A stretch of DNA of 33,156 bases from a virus. The notes beneath the pieces are model-generated. The model made no database searches. It had not been told where the DNA came from and saw nothing but the letters and a program-made list of their open reading frames with translations. The position numbers were made by a program, and so were the translations under genes. How positions within the stretch are numbered: the stretch's first letter is position 1; the number at the start of each line of letters is the position of its first letter. The stretch is taken from positions 1 to 33,156 of the IMG/VR virus record IMGVR_UViG_3300037042_003829. One strand, given 5' to 3'. Below, piece after piece: positions 1-7,658 of this stretch.

Positions 1-87
1 GGTTGCCGACCGTGAATCTTTCCCATGAATGAATATTTATATAAATTCAGACACATTTTATAATGAAACGTAATACAAAATAAGAAT
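1..87 (+). promoter_or_regulatory. Leader of the first gene, weak promoter candidate
   Basis: A/T-rich leader before the first gene. TATAAT at 59-64 lies 23 bases before the ATG at 88 and could be a -10 box, but the best -35 candidate 17 bases upstream (TTTATA) is poor. If the map is circular this joins the 104 bases after 33052 to make an intergenic region of about 190 bases. The promoter call is weak. Confidence 0.3.
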
Positions 88-285
88 ATGGCAAATATAA
101 TTAGCAATGAAGGGGAACTATTCCGTAAAACATTGGATGATACGGCACGTTCATTTAGTTCTGTTAAAAATGGTAAAGGTAGTCGTTGGCGTACCTTACC
201 AACCGATAGATATAAACAGAATTATGATGATATTTTTGGAAAGAAAGATAAATATAAAAAGAAAAAGGAACAAGATGATAAATAA
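88..285 (+). CDS. Small basic protein at the start of the packaging operon
   Basis: A 65-residue protein I do not recognise. It is strongly charged and ends in a lysine-rich tail (KKDKYKKKKEQDDK), which suggests nucleic-acid or protein contact in the cytoplasm, though that is inference. The start is the first ATG after the leader, in the context AATATGGC that recurs through the window. Its last 11 bases overlap the next gene in another frame, so the two are probably translationally coupled. Position ahead of the terminase genes suggests a packaging or early regulatory role. Confidence 0.7.
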   Translation: MANIISNEGELFRKTLDDTARSFSSVKNGKGSRWRTLPTDRYKQNYDDIFGKKDKYKKKKEQDDK

Positions 286-655
286 TGATAATAATATAAA
301 TTACAGTGAACCTTTTCGTTATCCAATGGAAGAAGATGATGTCACAGAAAACACCCATGATACTAATGATATTGTAGTTCGTATGTCCCAATTACTATTT
401 GCCAGTAAAGCACCAAAGGTAACACTGGCAGCATTGTTATATTCTTGTGGTATGGATGTTGGTATATATTTAGGATGTGAAAATAATATCACCCATATAG
501 CAAAGTCCCTTGGTATTAGTAAGCAACGATTTAGTAAAAGTATCAATGATGTTCGTCAACAACTAAATATAAAATATGCTGATACTGGTAAGTCTTCCTT
601 ATCAAAAGACACATATAGTAAATCTAATTCACGAAATGATAAATCTAATAAATGA
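275..655 (+). CDS. Helix-turn-helix protein upstream of terminase
   Basis: A 126-residue protein. I chose the ATG at 275 rather than an in-frame ATG at 107 because 275 gives the normal short overlap with the preceding gene, whereas the longer form would read through most of it. Residues from about 80 to 105 (ITHIAKSLGISKQRFSKSI) have the spacing of a helix-turn-helix like those of sigma region 4 or small terminases. The N-terminus is acidic (MEEDDVTEN) and the C-terminus is Ser/Lys-rich. It could recognise the packaging site or act as a transcription factor; the sequence does not decide which. Confidence 0.72.
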   Translation: MINNDNNINYSEPFRYPMEEDDVTENTHDTNDIVVRMSQLLFASKAPKVTLAALLYSCGMDVGIYLGCENNITHIAKSLGISKQRFSKSINDVRQQLNIKYADTGKSSLSKDTYSKSNSRNDKSNK

Positions 656-1082
656 ATATAAAAAAGCAGTATTTAATCTGGCGATTGAAATGGAAAAGAT
701 TAGGAAAGCACACAATCGAAAGGTTGTGGAAGACATTAGCGGTTTTGATATTTGTCGTATTACTTGGTTCTTTTCTATTGCTAGCACTTATAATAGCACA
801 TATACAGATTTGTTACCGGAACATTTTCTGGAAGTATATGGAATGGAAAAAAAGGAAGCAAGTAAATATCTAAACATTGCCCGTCAAAAGAAGTTGAAAC
901 CCCTTCAATTACGTAAGTTAATTAGGAAACGTCAACAGAAAACCCATAATCATACAGAAAAGGTTAAGGTAAGTTCATGGGGTAAGAATATGGTATTACT
1001 GGAAAATGATATAAAAAACATGAATGATGAAGAAAAGAAACGTGCCTTATCCCATTTAGCAAACACCCTACTAAAGATATAA
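636..1082 (+). CDS. Hypothetical basic protein in packaging operon
   Basis: A 148-residue protein of unknown function. The start at ATG 636 gives a 20-base overlap with the previous gene; an earlier in-frame start at 576 would lie deep in that gene. The C-terminal half is very basic (LRKLIRKRQQKTHNHTEKVKV, about residues 95-115), consistent with nucleic-acid binding. The middle is rich in aromatic residues and probably helical. It ends three bases before the small terminase gene, so it belongs to the same transcript. A second DNA-recognition or regulatory protein is possible, but no family is recognised. Confidence 0.7.
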   Translation: MINLINEYKKAVFNLAIEMEKIRKAHNRKVVEDISGFDICRITWFFSIASTYNSTYTDLLPEHFLEVYGMEKKEASKYLNIARQKKLKPLQLRKLIRKRQQKTHNHTEKVKVSSWGKNMVLLENDIKNMNDEEKKRALSHLANTLLKI

Positions 1083-1085
1083 TAA

Positions 1086-1580
1086 ATGAATCCCCTATTT
1101 GAAACAGATAAATATAAGAAAGCAGAATTACGTATGTATAATAACTTATCCATGCTTAGTGATGCTACTGGCATTCCCAGAAAGATGTTGAAACTTGCAA
1201 AGAAGAAAGATATTCGTGGTTTCTTCACCAATGGGTCTATAAACTGGACAGTATTAAAACCTGAATTGGAAAGGGTATATGATACATTGGTTGCTACAGA
1301 AATAGATGATATTGCTTACTGGAAGAAGGAAATTGCCAAGCGTGATGTTGAATTGAAGGATTTACAGATTGACCAGATTAAGAATGATACTATTGAACCC
1401 GATGATGTAAGAAGATTGTTTGTGGAAATATCAACACAACAAAGTATTGTTCTTAATAAAGTATTTAAAGAATTGCCACCAAAGTTGGCAGGTGCGGGGG
1501 AAACAGAAATCAAGGTTATACTGGATGATGAACTACAGACAATATATAAAGTGATAAAGGAACGTATTGCTAAAATATGA
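1086..1580 (+). CDS. Terminase small subunit, Nu1-like
   Basis: A 164-residue protein in the position and of the size of lambda gpNu1, the DNA-recognition subunit of the packaging motor. Residues about 25-50 (DATGIPRKMLKLAKKKDIRGFF) look like a Nu1-type winged-helix segment. The stretch WKKEIAKRDVELKDLQIDQIKNDTIEPDDVRRLF is a helix followed by the DxxR region often seen in phage Nu1 proteins, and KELPPKLAG near residue 130 is also typical. The stop TGA overlaps the start of the large terminase gene (ATGA), a common coupling for subunits made together. Family assignment is by pattern, not by search. Confidence 0.78.
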   Translation: MNPLFETDKYKKAELRMYNNLSMLSDATGIPRKMLKLAKKKDIRGFFTNGSINWTVLKPELERVYDTLVATEIDDIAYWKKEIAKRDVELKDLQIDQIKNDTIEPDDVRRLFVEISTQQSIVLNKVFKELPPKLAGAGETEIKVILDDELQTIYKVIKERIAKI

Positions 1581-3442
1581 AAATAAAGAAGGAATTACTA
1601 TCTTTATATACAACTAATCTTAAACCCCCCTTTCAGGGAAGTATGAAGGAATGGGTCGAAGAAAATGTTATATTACCCCCTGCCTATGCTATACCCGGTA
1701 AGTTGAACCTTAACTTATCCCCCTATCTTCATCAACCCATGGAAGATATAACCAATCCACGTATTACACAGGTTAATATGATTACGGCAACACAGATTGG
1801 TAAATCATTATTATCAGAACTTGCTATTGTATATTGGGTAATCAATGAACCCGGACCTATATTTCGTATATTTAGTACGGATGAACTTAGTAAATTATTT
1901 TCAGAAACACGACTACTTCCCCTTCTAAAGAATACGGAAGTAATTAAACCGTTATTGGCACAGGATAGATTTGCTGCCAAGAAAAGTGGTGTCCTATTTC
2001 CACATATGTCTATTACCATGGGTAGTAGTAATACAGCAAAGGCACATGGTATGTCTGTTAAACATCTAATTGCCGATGAAGTTCATTTATGGGAACAGGG
2101 TAAATTCAATCTATTTACGGCACGAACGACGGCATTTGCGGGTCGAAGGAAGATTATTGTGGCATCCCAACCGAATGAATGTAAAAGTGAATTGGATGGA
2201 ATATATAGTAAAGGGATGATATATGAATGGCAGTGGTTATGTCCTTCCTGTAATAAAAGACAACCCTTCATATGGTCAAAGGAAAAGAAAGATGGTTCCT
2301 ATGCTGGTTTCAACTGGGATAAAGTTCTGAATGATGATGGAACTACCAACATTATAGAAAGTAGTAAAACAGGATGGTTGGAATGTGATGAATGTAATCA
2401 TCGTGTATATGATACCCCTACGGAACGTCGTTATCTTAATGAAACAGGAAAGTATATTTGTATTAAAAAGGATGGGGATAGTCAGATACATAGTTACACA
2501 TGTCCGAATTTCGTCAATGTAAACTTAACATTTGCTGCTTCCATAACACAATATCTACTTGCCAAACAGGTAATGCGTTCCACTGGATTAGATGAACAGA
2601 TGAAAATATTTGTTAATCAGACACTTGGTAAATTTTACAAGAAGGATGATAATGTTGATGTTAGTAAGATTGTAATGGAAATCTATGATAGGGAAAATCT
2701 TGATAAAGAATGGATTATTACAATGGGGGTTGACGTTCAACGTGTGGGTGGTGTGAAGTATTATGTTATTCGTGCATGGAATCGAAATGGTAATGAAAGT
2801 AGAAGATTGGATTTTGGGGTGGTATTATCCTTTGACCAAATTGAAGAATTACGAAAGAAATATAATGTTCCCCTACCTTTAGTTCATGTCGATAGTGGTG
2901 ATGGTGTTACCGCAGCGGAAGTATATCAAAACTGTTTAATAAGGGGAAGTGTATTAAAGGTTGGTAATAGTTTACAGTATATATCTTATACACCAACAAA
3001 GGGGGATGGTAATAAATCATCGTATAAACATCCAGATAATATAACAAGATTATATGCCCCTGTAAGTAATCAAGATGCTGGGTTTCCAGTCGGTCATAAA
3101 TTAAAGGGTATTCCAGCACCCCTTGTATTATTCAGTAATTTCAGTATAAAAACTATTTTAGCAAATTTAAGGGATAATCAGATTCCTGCCGTTACATGGA
3201 AGATTGATAGACCGGATGAAGAATATGATAAACAAATATATTCCGAAGGTCTGAAAGATGTTGTTGATAAGAAAAGTGGTATAATGACAAAGCGTTGGTT
3301 ACAGTTACATCAAGATAACCATTTCTGGGATTGTGAAGTTCTTAACCTTGTGGCAGCAATACGTGCCAATGTTTTTTCAGCAACAAAGATTAATGAAATA
3401 GATATAAAATCGATTATTGAAAGTAATCAGAAAGATAAATAA
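1577..3442 (+). CDS. Terminase large subunit, GpA family
   Basis: The 621-residue ATPase/nuclease of the DNA packaging motor, of the lambda gpA type and close to that family's usual length. Visible elements: an unusual Walker A, ATQIGKS, at residues 71-77; Walker B LIADE at 164-168; a CPSC...CDEC zinc-binding pair at 222-225 and 270-273; and C-terminal nuclease-type acidic motifs GVDVQ (384-388) and HVDSGD (437-442). It would cut concatemers and pump DNA through the portal. GpA-type enzymes usually make cohesive ends, so a cos site would be expected, but I could not locate one. Confidence 0.95.
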   Translation: MKIKKELLSLYTTNLKPPFQGSMKEWVEENVILPPAYAIPGKLNLNLSPYLHQPMEDITNPRITQVNMITATQIGKSLLSELAIVYWVINEPGPIFRIFSTDELSKLFSETRLLPLLKNTEVIKPLLAQDRFAAKKSGVLFPHMSITMGSSNTAKAHGMSVKHLIADEVHLWEQGKFNLFTARTTAFAGRRKIIVASQPNECKSELDGIYSKGMIYEWQWLCPSCNKRQPFIWSKEKKDGSYAGFNWDKVLNDDGTTNIIESSKTGWLECDECNHRVYDTPTERRYLNETGKYICIKKDGDSQIHSYTCPNFVNVNLTFAASITQYLLAKQVMRSTGLDEQMKIFVNQTLGKFYKKDDNVDVSKIVMEIYDRENLDKEWIITMGVDVQRVGGVKYYVIRAWNRNGNESRRLDFGVVLSFDQIEELRKKYNVPLPLVHVDSGDGVTAAEVYQNCLIRGSVLKVGNSLQYISYTPTKGDGNKSSYKHPDNITRLYAPVSNQDAGFPVGHKLKGIPAPLVLFSNFSIKTILANLRDNQIPAVTWKIDRPDEEYDKQIYSEGLKDVVDKKSGIMTKRWLQLHQDNHFWDCEVLNLVAAIRANVFSATKINEIDIKSIIESNQKDK

Positions 3443-3443
3443 T

Positions 3444-4115
3444 ATGAATAACTGGCAACCAAAAAAACTAATAAATGATGAATTGATACGTCTTGGAAAT
3501 CCAAGGGGGGATGGTGGATATGCTATCAGTAAATCCCTTCTAAATACAGTAGATGTATTATATAGTTATGGGGTGGGTGACAATTCAACATTTGAAAACC
3601 ATTTTACGGATATAACAGGTAAACCTACCCATCTATACGACCATACAGTAGATTGTAATCCCATATATAGTAATCATACATTCCATAAGGAAGGTTTATC
3701 TGGACTACCAACCTATAACTGTAATAATTATCTTAATCATATTCAACAGAATGGCGATGAAGGTAAGAATGTATTACTGAAAATTGATGTCGAAGGGTCA
3801 GAATACAACTGGATATATAATACAGATATGAAAGAACTTGGTAAGACTGTTAAGGGACTTATTATTGAATTTCATAATGTTGTGGAAACCAGTCTGGCAG
3901 GTTCCCTTAACCCCCTAAAAGAAGAATATAATATTATCCACTGGCATAGTAATAACTTTGGTGGTAGTTTCCAGAATATACCTGCCGTACCAGAAATATC
4001 CTTCCTACATAAAGATATTATCATTGGTGATTATGTTATGGGTGATTATCCCATCGTTGGTCTGGATATACCAAATAACGGAAAAGAAGAAACCTACTTT
4101 TATCGATATAGTTAA
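3444..4115 (+). CDS. FkbM-type SAM methyltransferase
   Basis: A 223-residue protein with FkbM-family hallmarks: a motif-I-like loop SYGVGDNSTFE at residues 41-51 and LLKIDVEGSE at 111-120, where the DxEG signature sits. Members typically methylate sugar hydroxyls in glycans or natural products. ATG 3444 follows the terminase stop by one base. The gene lies between terminase and the gpW-like gene, which are usually adjacent in lambda-like phages, so it looks like an accessory insertion. A second FkbM-like gene lies at 22745 and glycosyltransferases at 28895-32364, suggesting a shared glycan substrate. Confidence 0.85.
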   Translation: MNNWQPKKLINDELIRLGNPRGDGGYAISKSLLNTVDVLYSYGVGDNSTFENHFTDITGKPTHLYDHTVDCNPIYSNHTFHKEGLSGLPTYNCNNYLNHIQQNGDEGKNVLLKIDVEGSEYNWIYNTDMKELGKTVKGLIIEFHNVVETSLAGSLNPLKEEYNIIHWHSNNFGGSFQNIPAVPEISFLHKDIIIGDYVMGDYPIVGLDIPNNGKEETYFYRYS

Positions 4116-4124
4116 GTGTCATCA

Positions 4125-4145
4125 TTGACATCATACATAATATGT
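4125..4145 (+). promoter_or_regulatory. TTGACATCA start motif, copy 1
   Basis: TTGACATCA at 4125-4133 is followed by a 12-base gap and ATGG. The same nonamer at 8685 and 18183 has the identical gap, and looser copies lie at 6832 and 11059. Here it starts 9 bases after the methyltransferase stop codon. It looks like a -35 box, but a -10 at normal spacing would fall after the ATG, so an ordinary promoter does not fit. Its role is unknown. Confidence 0.6.
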
Positions 4146-4403
4146 ATGGCATTATCGAAAAATATATTTTTAGACCCATTAATTGACGATGAAGCAACTG
4201 TGCTTGCAATTCGTGCGAAAGCAATATCCCTATTACAAGCAGGAATAACTGTTATGTCGTGGCAGGGGGAAGGGACAAGTGCCAGTAAGCAATTCACTGC
4301 CCCTGTTATGGATATATTGAATGAAACACGGGCATTTCTTAAACAGAAAAATCCGCAGCGGTATGGTTTTATAACAAATAGAAGTCGTGTCATATTTTCC
4401 TAA
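4146..4403 (+). CDS. gpW-like head-tail joining protein
   Basis: An 85-residue protein in the position of lambda W, between terminase and portal. gpW-like proteins plug the filled head and give the tail its docking site. The ATG at 4146 was chosen over the upstream GTG at 4116 because it lies 12 bases after the TTGACATCA motif, exactly as for two other genes. The segment MSWQGEGTSASKQFTAPVMD followed by a long helix resembles the beta-turn then helix plan of such connectors. Sequence similarity to gpW itself is not obvious, so the call rests on length and order. Confidence 0.65.
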   Translation: MALSKNIFLDPLIDDEATVLAIRAKAISLLQAGITVMSWQGEGTSASKQFTAPVMDILNETRAFLKQKNPQRYGFITNRSRVIFS

Positions 4404-4406
4404 TCT

Positions 4407-5999
4407 ATGATTAAAAAACCCACATTATTTGATAGTAGGGGTAATACTATCCAGTCCCAACCCCCTAAGAAAAAAGCATTGGGTTTATACGGAAATATCT
4501 ATTCTTTTCCCAATTATGGGAAGTTCCGTCCCCGTTTTTATACATTGGGTGATAGTTCCCAGGGTGTTGATACCTTAAGTCGTGAACTGGTTGTTAGGTG
4601 GTCCCGTGAAATGTATAGTCAGTTACCATTCATTCCAGCAGCAATCAATGCCCTTGCTGAATATAGTGTGGGGGATACTTATGTTCCTGAATATTATGGG
4701 GAAAATAAGGAATGGTGGAAAATAGCAAAAGATTGGTTGATGGAAAGTTTCTATCCGAACTGTTGTGTAAGGGGAAATGATTATGATTTTCAAACCTGTT
4801 TAAATCTGGAAAGTAAACTTATTGATGTGGACGGTGATTATCTTGTTATATATGGTATTGATAAGGGATTTCCACGATTTCAAATCATTCAGAATAACCG
4901 TATTAAGTCCAATAATCTTGATAATCAGATGATTACAACAGGACCATATGCAGGAACTATATTATCCGATGGTGTTTACTATACATTACAGGGTAAAGCA
5001 GTAGCATATAATGTTGCTAATGCTGGTAATCTTGTAAATAATATGGTTAGTCAGACCGATGATGCTGTATATTCAACAAAGAATAGTCGATTAGTATATG
5101 ATGCCAAGTATATTGATAAATCCCGTGGCATTCCTTCCATTGGGGCAGCAATTCTACAAGCACTTAGTATTCAAGAACTTGACCAGTATTTAATGGAAAA
5201 AATCAAGATTGAATCAACAGTAGCATTAGTTGAAAAGACACCCAGTGGGGAAGCACCCCTTGAACTTCAGAATACATTGGAAGCATTAAATCAACAAGGT
5301 ACTGAATATGGTTCCTTTACTGTACCACCAAATACACATGCTGTTGATATTGTTCAGGGTTCATCCATTCGTTATATACATGCAGAAGGCGGTGATTTAC
5401 AGACATTAAATAGTAATAGTCCTGCCAATGAAACAGCAGAATATATGCTTCGGTTGGAATCCCAAATACTTTCAACCCTTGGTGTTCCCCATCAGTTAAT
5501 ATATTCAACGGATAAAGTGGGGGGACGTATTACCAGTGGTATTGGTGAAATATTTCGTAGTGCTATTAGACGGCGACAGAAAATAGTAGATAAACGTGCT
5601 AAATTCTGTCTGGTATGGGCATTGAATGTAGCAATGGAACAAGGATTAATACCAGATAATCGTGATGAAAATATCTATAAATATATTGAATTCAGTCATC
5701 CAAAGGACTTTTCATTGGATGCCAAGTATGATGCTGATATTGTAATCAACAATCTTAATAATGGTATTTCAACCCTTAATGATGCTACATCCAAACTATA
5801 TAATAAGACCAGCGAAGAAACCCTTGATATTCAGAAGAATGAACAGATAAGTTTCTATAAGAAATGTCAGGAAGTATCGGAAACAACGGGTGTTGATATA
5901 AATACAGTCATTGTTGGATGGCGTAATAATATTAAAATTCAACCACAACCTTCTACACCAACGGAAGATACTACTACTAACACAGAAATAGAACAGTAA
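4407..5999 (+). CDS. Portal protein, lambda gpB-like
   Basis: A 530-residue protein with the length, position and N-terminal pattern of lambda-type portal proteins. RELVVRWSREMYSQLPFIPAAINALAEYSVGD (about residues 58-90) is the usual start of the portal core; SKLIDVDGDYLVIY and the later FSHPKDFSLDAKYDADIV region also fit the family. Twelve copies would form the ring through which DNA enters and to which the neck binds. The C-terminal 25 residues are Thr/Pro-rich and probably disordered. It starts three bases after the gpW-like gene, in the same transcript. Confidence 0.92.
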   Translation: MIKKPTLFDSRGNTIQSQPPKKKALGLYGNIYSFPNYGKFRPRFYTLGDSSQGVDTLSRELVVRWSREMYSQLPFIPAAINALAEYSVGDTYVPEYYGENKEWWKIAKDWLMESFYPNCCVRGNDYDFQTCLNLESKLIDVDGDYLVIYGIDKGFPRFQIIQNNRIKSNNLDNQMITTGPYAGTILSDGVYYTLQGKAVAYNVANAGNLVNNMVSQTDDAVYSTKNSRLVYDAKYIDKSRGIPSIGAAILQALSIQELDQYLMEKIKIESTVALVEKTPSGEAPLELQNTLEALNQQGTEYGSFTVPPNTHAVDIVQGSSIRYIHAEGGDLQTLNSNSPANETAEYMLRLESQILSTLGVPHQLIYSTDKVGGRITSGIGEIFRSAIRRRQKIVDKRAKFCLVWALNVAMEQGLIPDNRDENIYKYIEFSHPKDFSLDAKYDADIVINNLNNGISTLNDATSKLYNKTSEETLDIQKNEQISFYKKCQEVSETTGVDINTVIVGWRNNIKIQPQPSTPTEDTTTNTEIEQ

Positions 6000-6006
6000 A
6001 TAGATT

Positions 6007-7191
6007 ATGAATAAGATTAAAATGAACATTGCTGTTTTAGCAGATAAATTGGTGAATACCAAGTGGTTGCTGAATAATACTGCCTATAATAACCTATCAA
6101 AAATGGTTATGACTTATATGGCAAATCCTACTTATATGGAAGTAGAAGAATCTGAATATATACCATCCCCCCTAACAGATGGTATTATTACGGAAAAGGT
6201 TACGGCAGTCATAAATATTAATGGTATTCTTGTTAAGGGTGCCAGTAATGCTGAATGTACTGCCTTTGGATTGATGGATGTTGATTATGTTCGTCATTGT
6301 CTGGAAGATGCCGTAAATGATGATAGTGTTACAGAAATATTACTGAATATAAATAGTCCAGGGGGGGAAGTAACGGGTATTGAAGAACTTGGTAGAAAAA
6401 TCCAGCAAATAGATAAAATAAAACCTATATATGCATGGACGGAATCCATGATGTGTAGTGCTGCTTATTGGTTGGGTAGTCAATGTCGTAAAATTGGTAT
6501 GACCCCCAGTGCCATTGTTGGTAGTATTGGTGTATATTCATTAATTGAAGATACCAGTAAAGCATTGGAACAGGAAGGTATTAATATACAAGCAATATCT
6601 GCCGGTAAATATAAACTTCTTGGTGCTAATTTCAAACCCTTATCCGATGAAGAAAGAAAGATTTTACAGGATGATGTAAGTAATCAGCATACCAAATTTA
6701 AAAATGCTGTATTATCATCCCGTAAAATAGATATGGAATTTATGGAAGGTTTATCCTATGAAGGTGTCAATGCTTTATCGGCAAACCTAGTAGATGTTGT
6801 CGTTGATGACATTGAAAAATATATAACATCGTTGACATCACAGGATATACATAATATGAATTTAGAAGATAATAAACAAGCAGTTGTTGTAACTACAGAA
6901 GTAAAAGCAGAACTTCCTGGTGTTCCAACCGATGATAAGAAAGCAAAATATGATGGTGGATATGCAGAATGTCCCCATTGCGGAAAGAAACTTTCGGACC
7001 CCGTTGAACCCCATAAAGAACCCGATGGCGATGAAGTTGAACCTGCCGATAATAAAGACGAAAAGAAAATGGCAGTCGTTCCATCTGTAAAGTTTGATAT
7101 GTCCATTGAAAACTGGAATAAACAACGTGGTATTGCCAATGTGGAAACCAATAAGTTTGTCCTTTCTGCCTATAAATCATTACATCCCTAA
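6007..7191 (+). CDS. Head maturation protease, S49 (SppA/gpC-like)
   Basis: A 394-residue serine protease of the S49 family, matching lambda gpC, which trims the prohead. Visible catalytic features: INSPGGEVTG at 115-124, the nucleophile Ser151 in MMCSAAYW, and the likely general base Lys203 in GKYKLLG. The fold ends near residue 280. The rest is acidic, low in complexity, and carries half a zinc ribbon (CPHCGKK). In lambda the equivalent C-terminal part is also made separately as the scaffold Nu3, and a matching internal start is present here at 6856. The coiled-coil gene downstream may also serve in scaffolding. Confidence 0.92.
   Translation: MNKIKMNIAVLADKLVNTKWLLNNTAYNNLSKMVMTYMANPTYMEVEESEYIPSPLTDGIITEKVTAVININGILVKGASNAECTAFGLMDVDYVRHCLEDAVNDDSVTEILLNINSPGGEVTGIEELGRKIQQIDKIKPIYAWTESMMCSAAYWLGSQCRKIGMTPSAIVGSIGVYSLIEDTSKALEQEGINIQAISAGKYKLLGANFKPLSDEERKILQDDVSNQHTKFKNAVLSSRKIDMEFMEGLSYEGVNALSANLVDVVVDDIEKYITSLTSQDIHNMNLEDNKQAVVVTTEVKAELPGVPTDDKKAKYDGGYAECPHCGKKLSDPVEPHKEPDGDEVEPADNKDEKKMAVVPSVKFDMSIENWNKQRGIANVETNKFVLSAYKSLHP
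6832..6855 (+). promoter_or_regulatory. TTGACATCA start motif inside the protease gene
   Basis: TTGACATCA at 6832-6840 lies 15 bases before the in-frame internal ATG at 6856. The bases just before the ATG (TACATAATATG) are identical to those after copy 1 at 4134-4144. This is the only copy I found inside a coding region, and it precedes the position where a Nu3-like scaffold should begin, which supports both the motif and the internal start. Confidence 0.55.
6856..7191 (+). CDS. Nested in-frame scaffold protein, Nu3-like (putative)
   Basis: A 111-residue product made from an internal start (Met284) of the protease gene, same frame and same stop. It begins MNLEDNKQAVVV and comprises the acidic, Pro/Asp-rich tail with CPHCGKK and a C-terminal helix. 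Lambda makes its scaffold Nu3 in exactly this way from the C gene. Support here is the position after the protease fold and the TTGACATCA motif 15 bases upstream. The protein sequence alone does not prove a scaffold, and the internal start needs experimental proof. Confidence 0.55.
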   Translation: MNLEDNKQAVVVTTEVKAELPGVPTDDKKAKYDGGYAECPHCGKKLSDPVEPHKEPDGDEVEPADNKDEKKMAVVPSVKFDMSIENWNKQRGIANVETNKFVLSAYKSLHP

Positions 7192-7194
7192 TAT

Positions 7195-7629
7195 ATGATG
7201 TCGTTTCTAAATAATAGCAAAGAAATGAAAGGTAAATTTGATTCCCTTACCAAGGAATTATCTGACCTTTCTGCCGAAAATATTTCCCTAAGAAATAAAC
7301 TGGATGATTCTATGTCTATTATGGAAACCTTTGATGCTGAAAAGAAAGCAATCCATAAAAAGAATGCAGAATATAAAAAAGAAATTGAAGCATTGAAGAA
7401 TAGTAATAAACAGAATATAGAAACAGTTTCCCTTAGTGTTAATAGAAAAATCAATGAATTTCTAGCGACTATCGGTGTTACCGAATTTGCCGCTGAATCT
7501 TTTACCAATAATAGTTCTGTAAACGATGAACAAGTGTATAACAAGTTTCAAAGTTTATCTGGTAATGAAAGAACAGAATTTTACAATAAAAACAAGGCAC
7601 AAATTACCCGTGTTTTGTTGAAACAATAA
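7195..7629 (+). CDS. Coiled-coil protein, possible scaffold or head assembly factor
   Basis: A 144-residue protein whose residues 8-85 are a heptad-rich coiled coil (SLTKELSDLSAENISLRNKLDDSMSIMETFDAEKKA). The C-terminal part (KFQSLSGNERTEFYNKNKAQITRVLL) is helical and charged, a motif often seen at the end of phage scaffold or protease fusion proteins. It starts three bases after the protease stop (ATGATG, first Met used) and ends 29 bases before the major capsid gene. Placement between protease and capsid makes a scaffold role likely; the nested product at 6856 is a competing or partner candidate. Confidence 0.7.
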   Translation: MMSFLNNSKEMKGKFDSLTKELSDLSAENISLRNKLDDSMSIMETFDAEKKAIHKKNAEYKKEIEALKNSNKQNIETVSLSVNRKINEFLATIGVTEFAAESFTNNSSVNDEQVYNKFQSLSGNERTEFYNKNKAQITRVLLKQ

Positions 7630-7658
7630 GGGTAATAAATAGAAAGAATATATAATAT
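7630..7658 (+). promoter_or_regulatory. Translation leader of the capsid gene
   Basis: The leader contains AGAAAGAATATATAATATATGCC, in which the last five bases are the start. Near-identical leaders precede the tail-tube gene at 10565 and the gene at 23422 (AGAAAGAA, then an AT run, then TATATATGCC). The purine stretch is the closest thing to a ribosome binding site among abundant structural proteins here. No separate promoter is visible. Confidence 0.45.

Noticed and set aside
107-274. N-terminal extension of the second gene
   Set aside because: It would overlap most of the first gene in another frame and is Ile/Lys-rich; ATG 275 gives a normal short overlap.
7188-7544. 118-codon - strand open frame opposite the coiled-coil gene
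   Set aside because: Mirror of a heptad-rich coding sequence; no promoter or start context.
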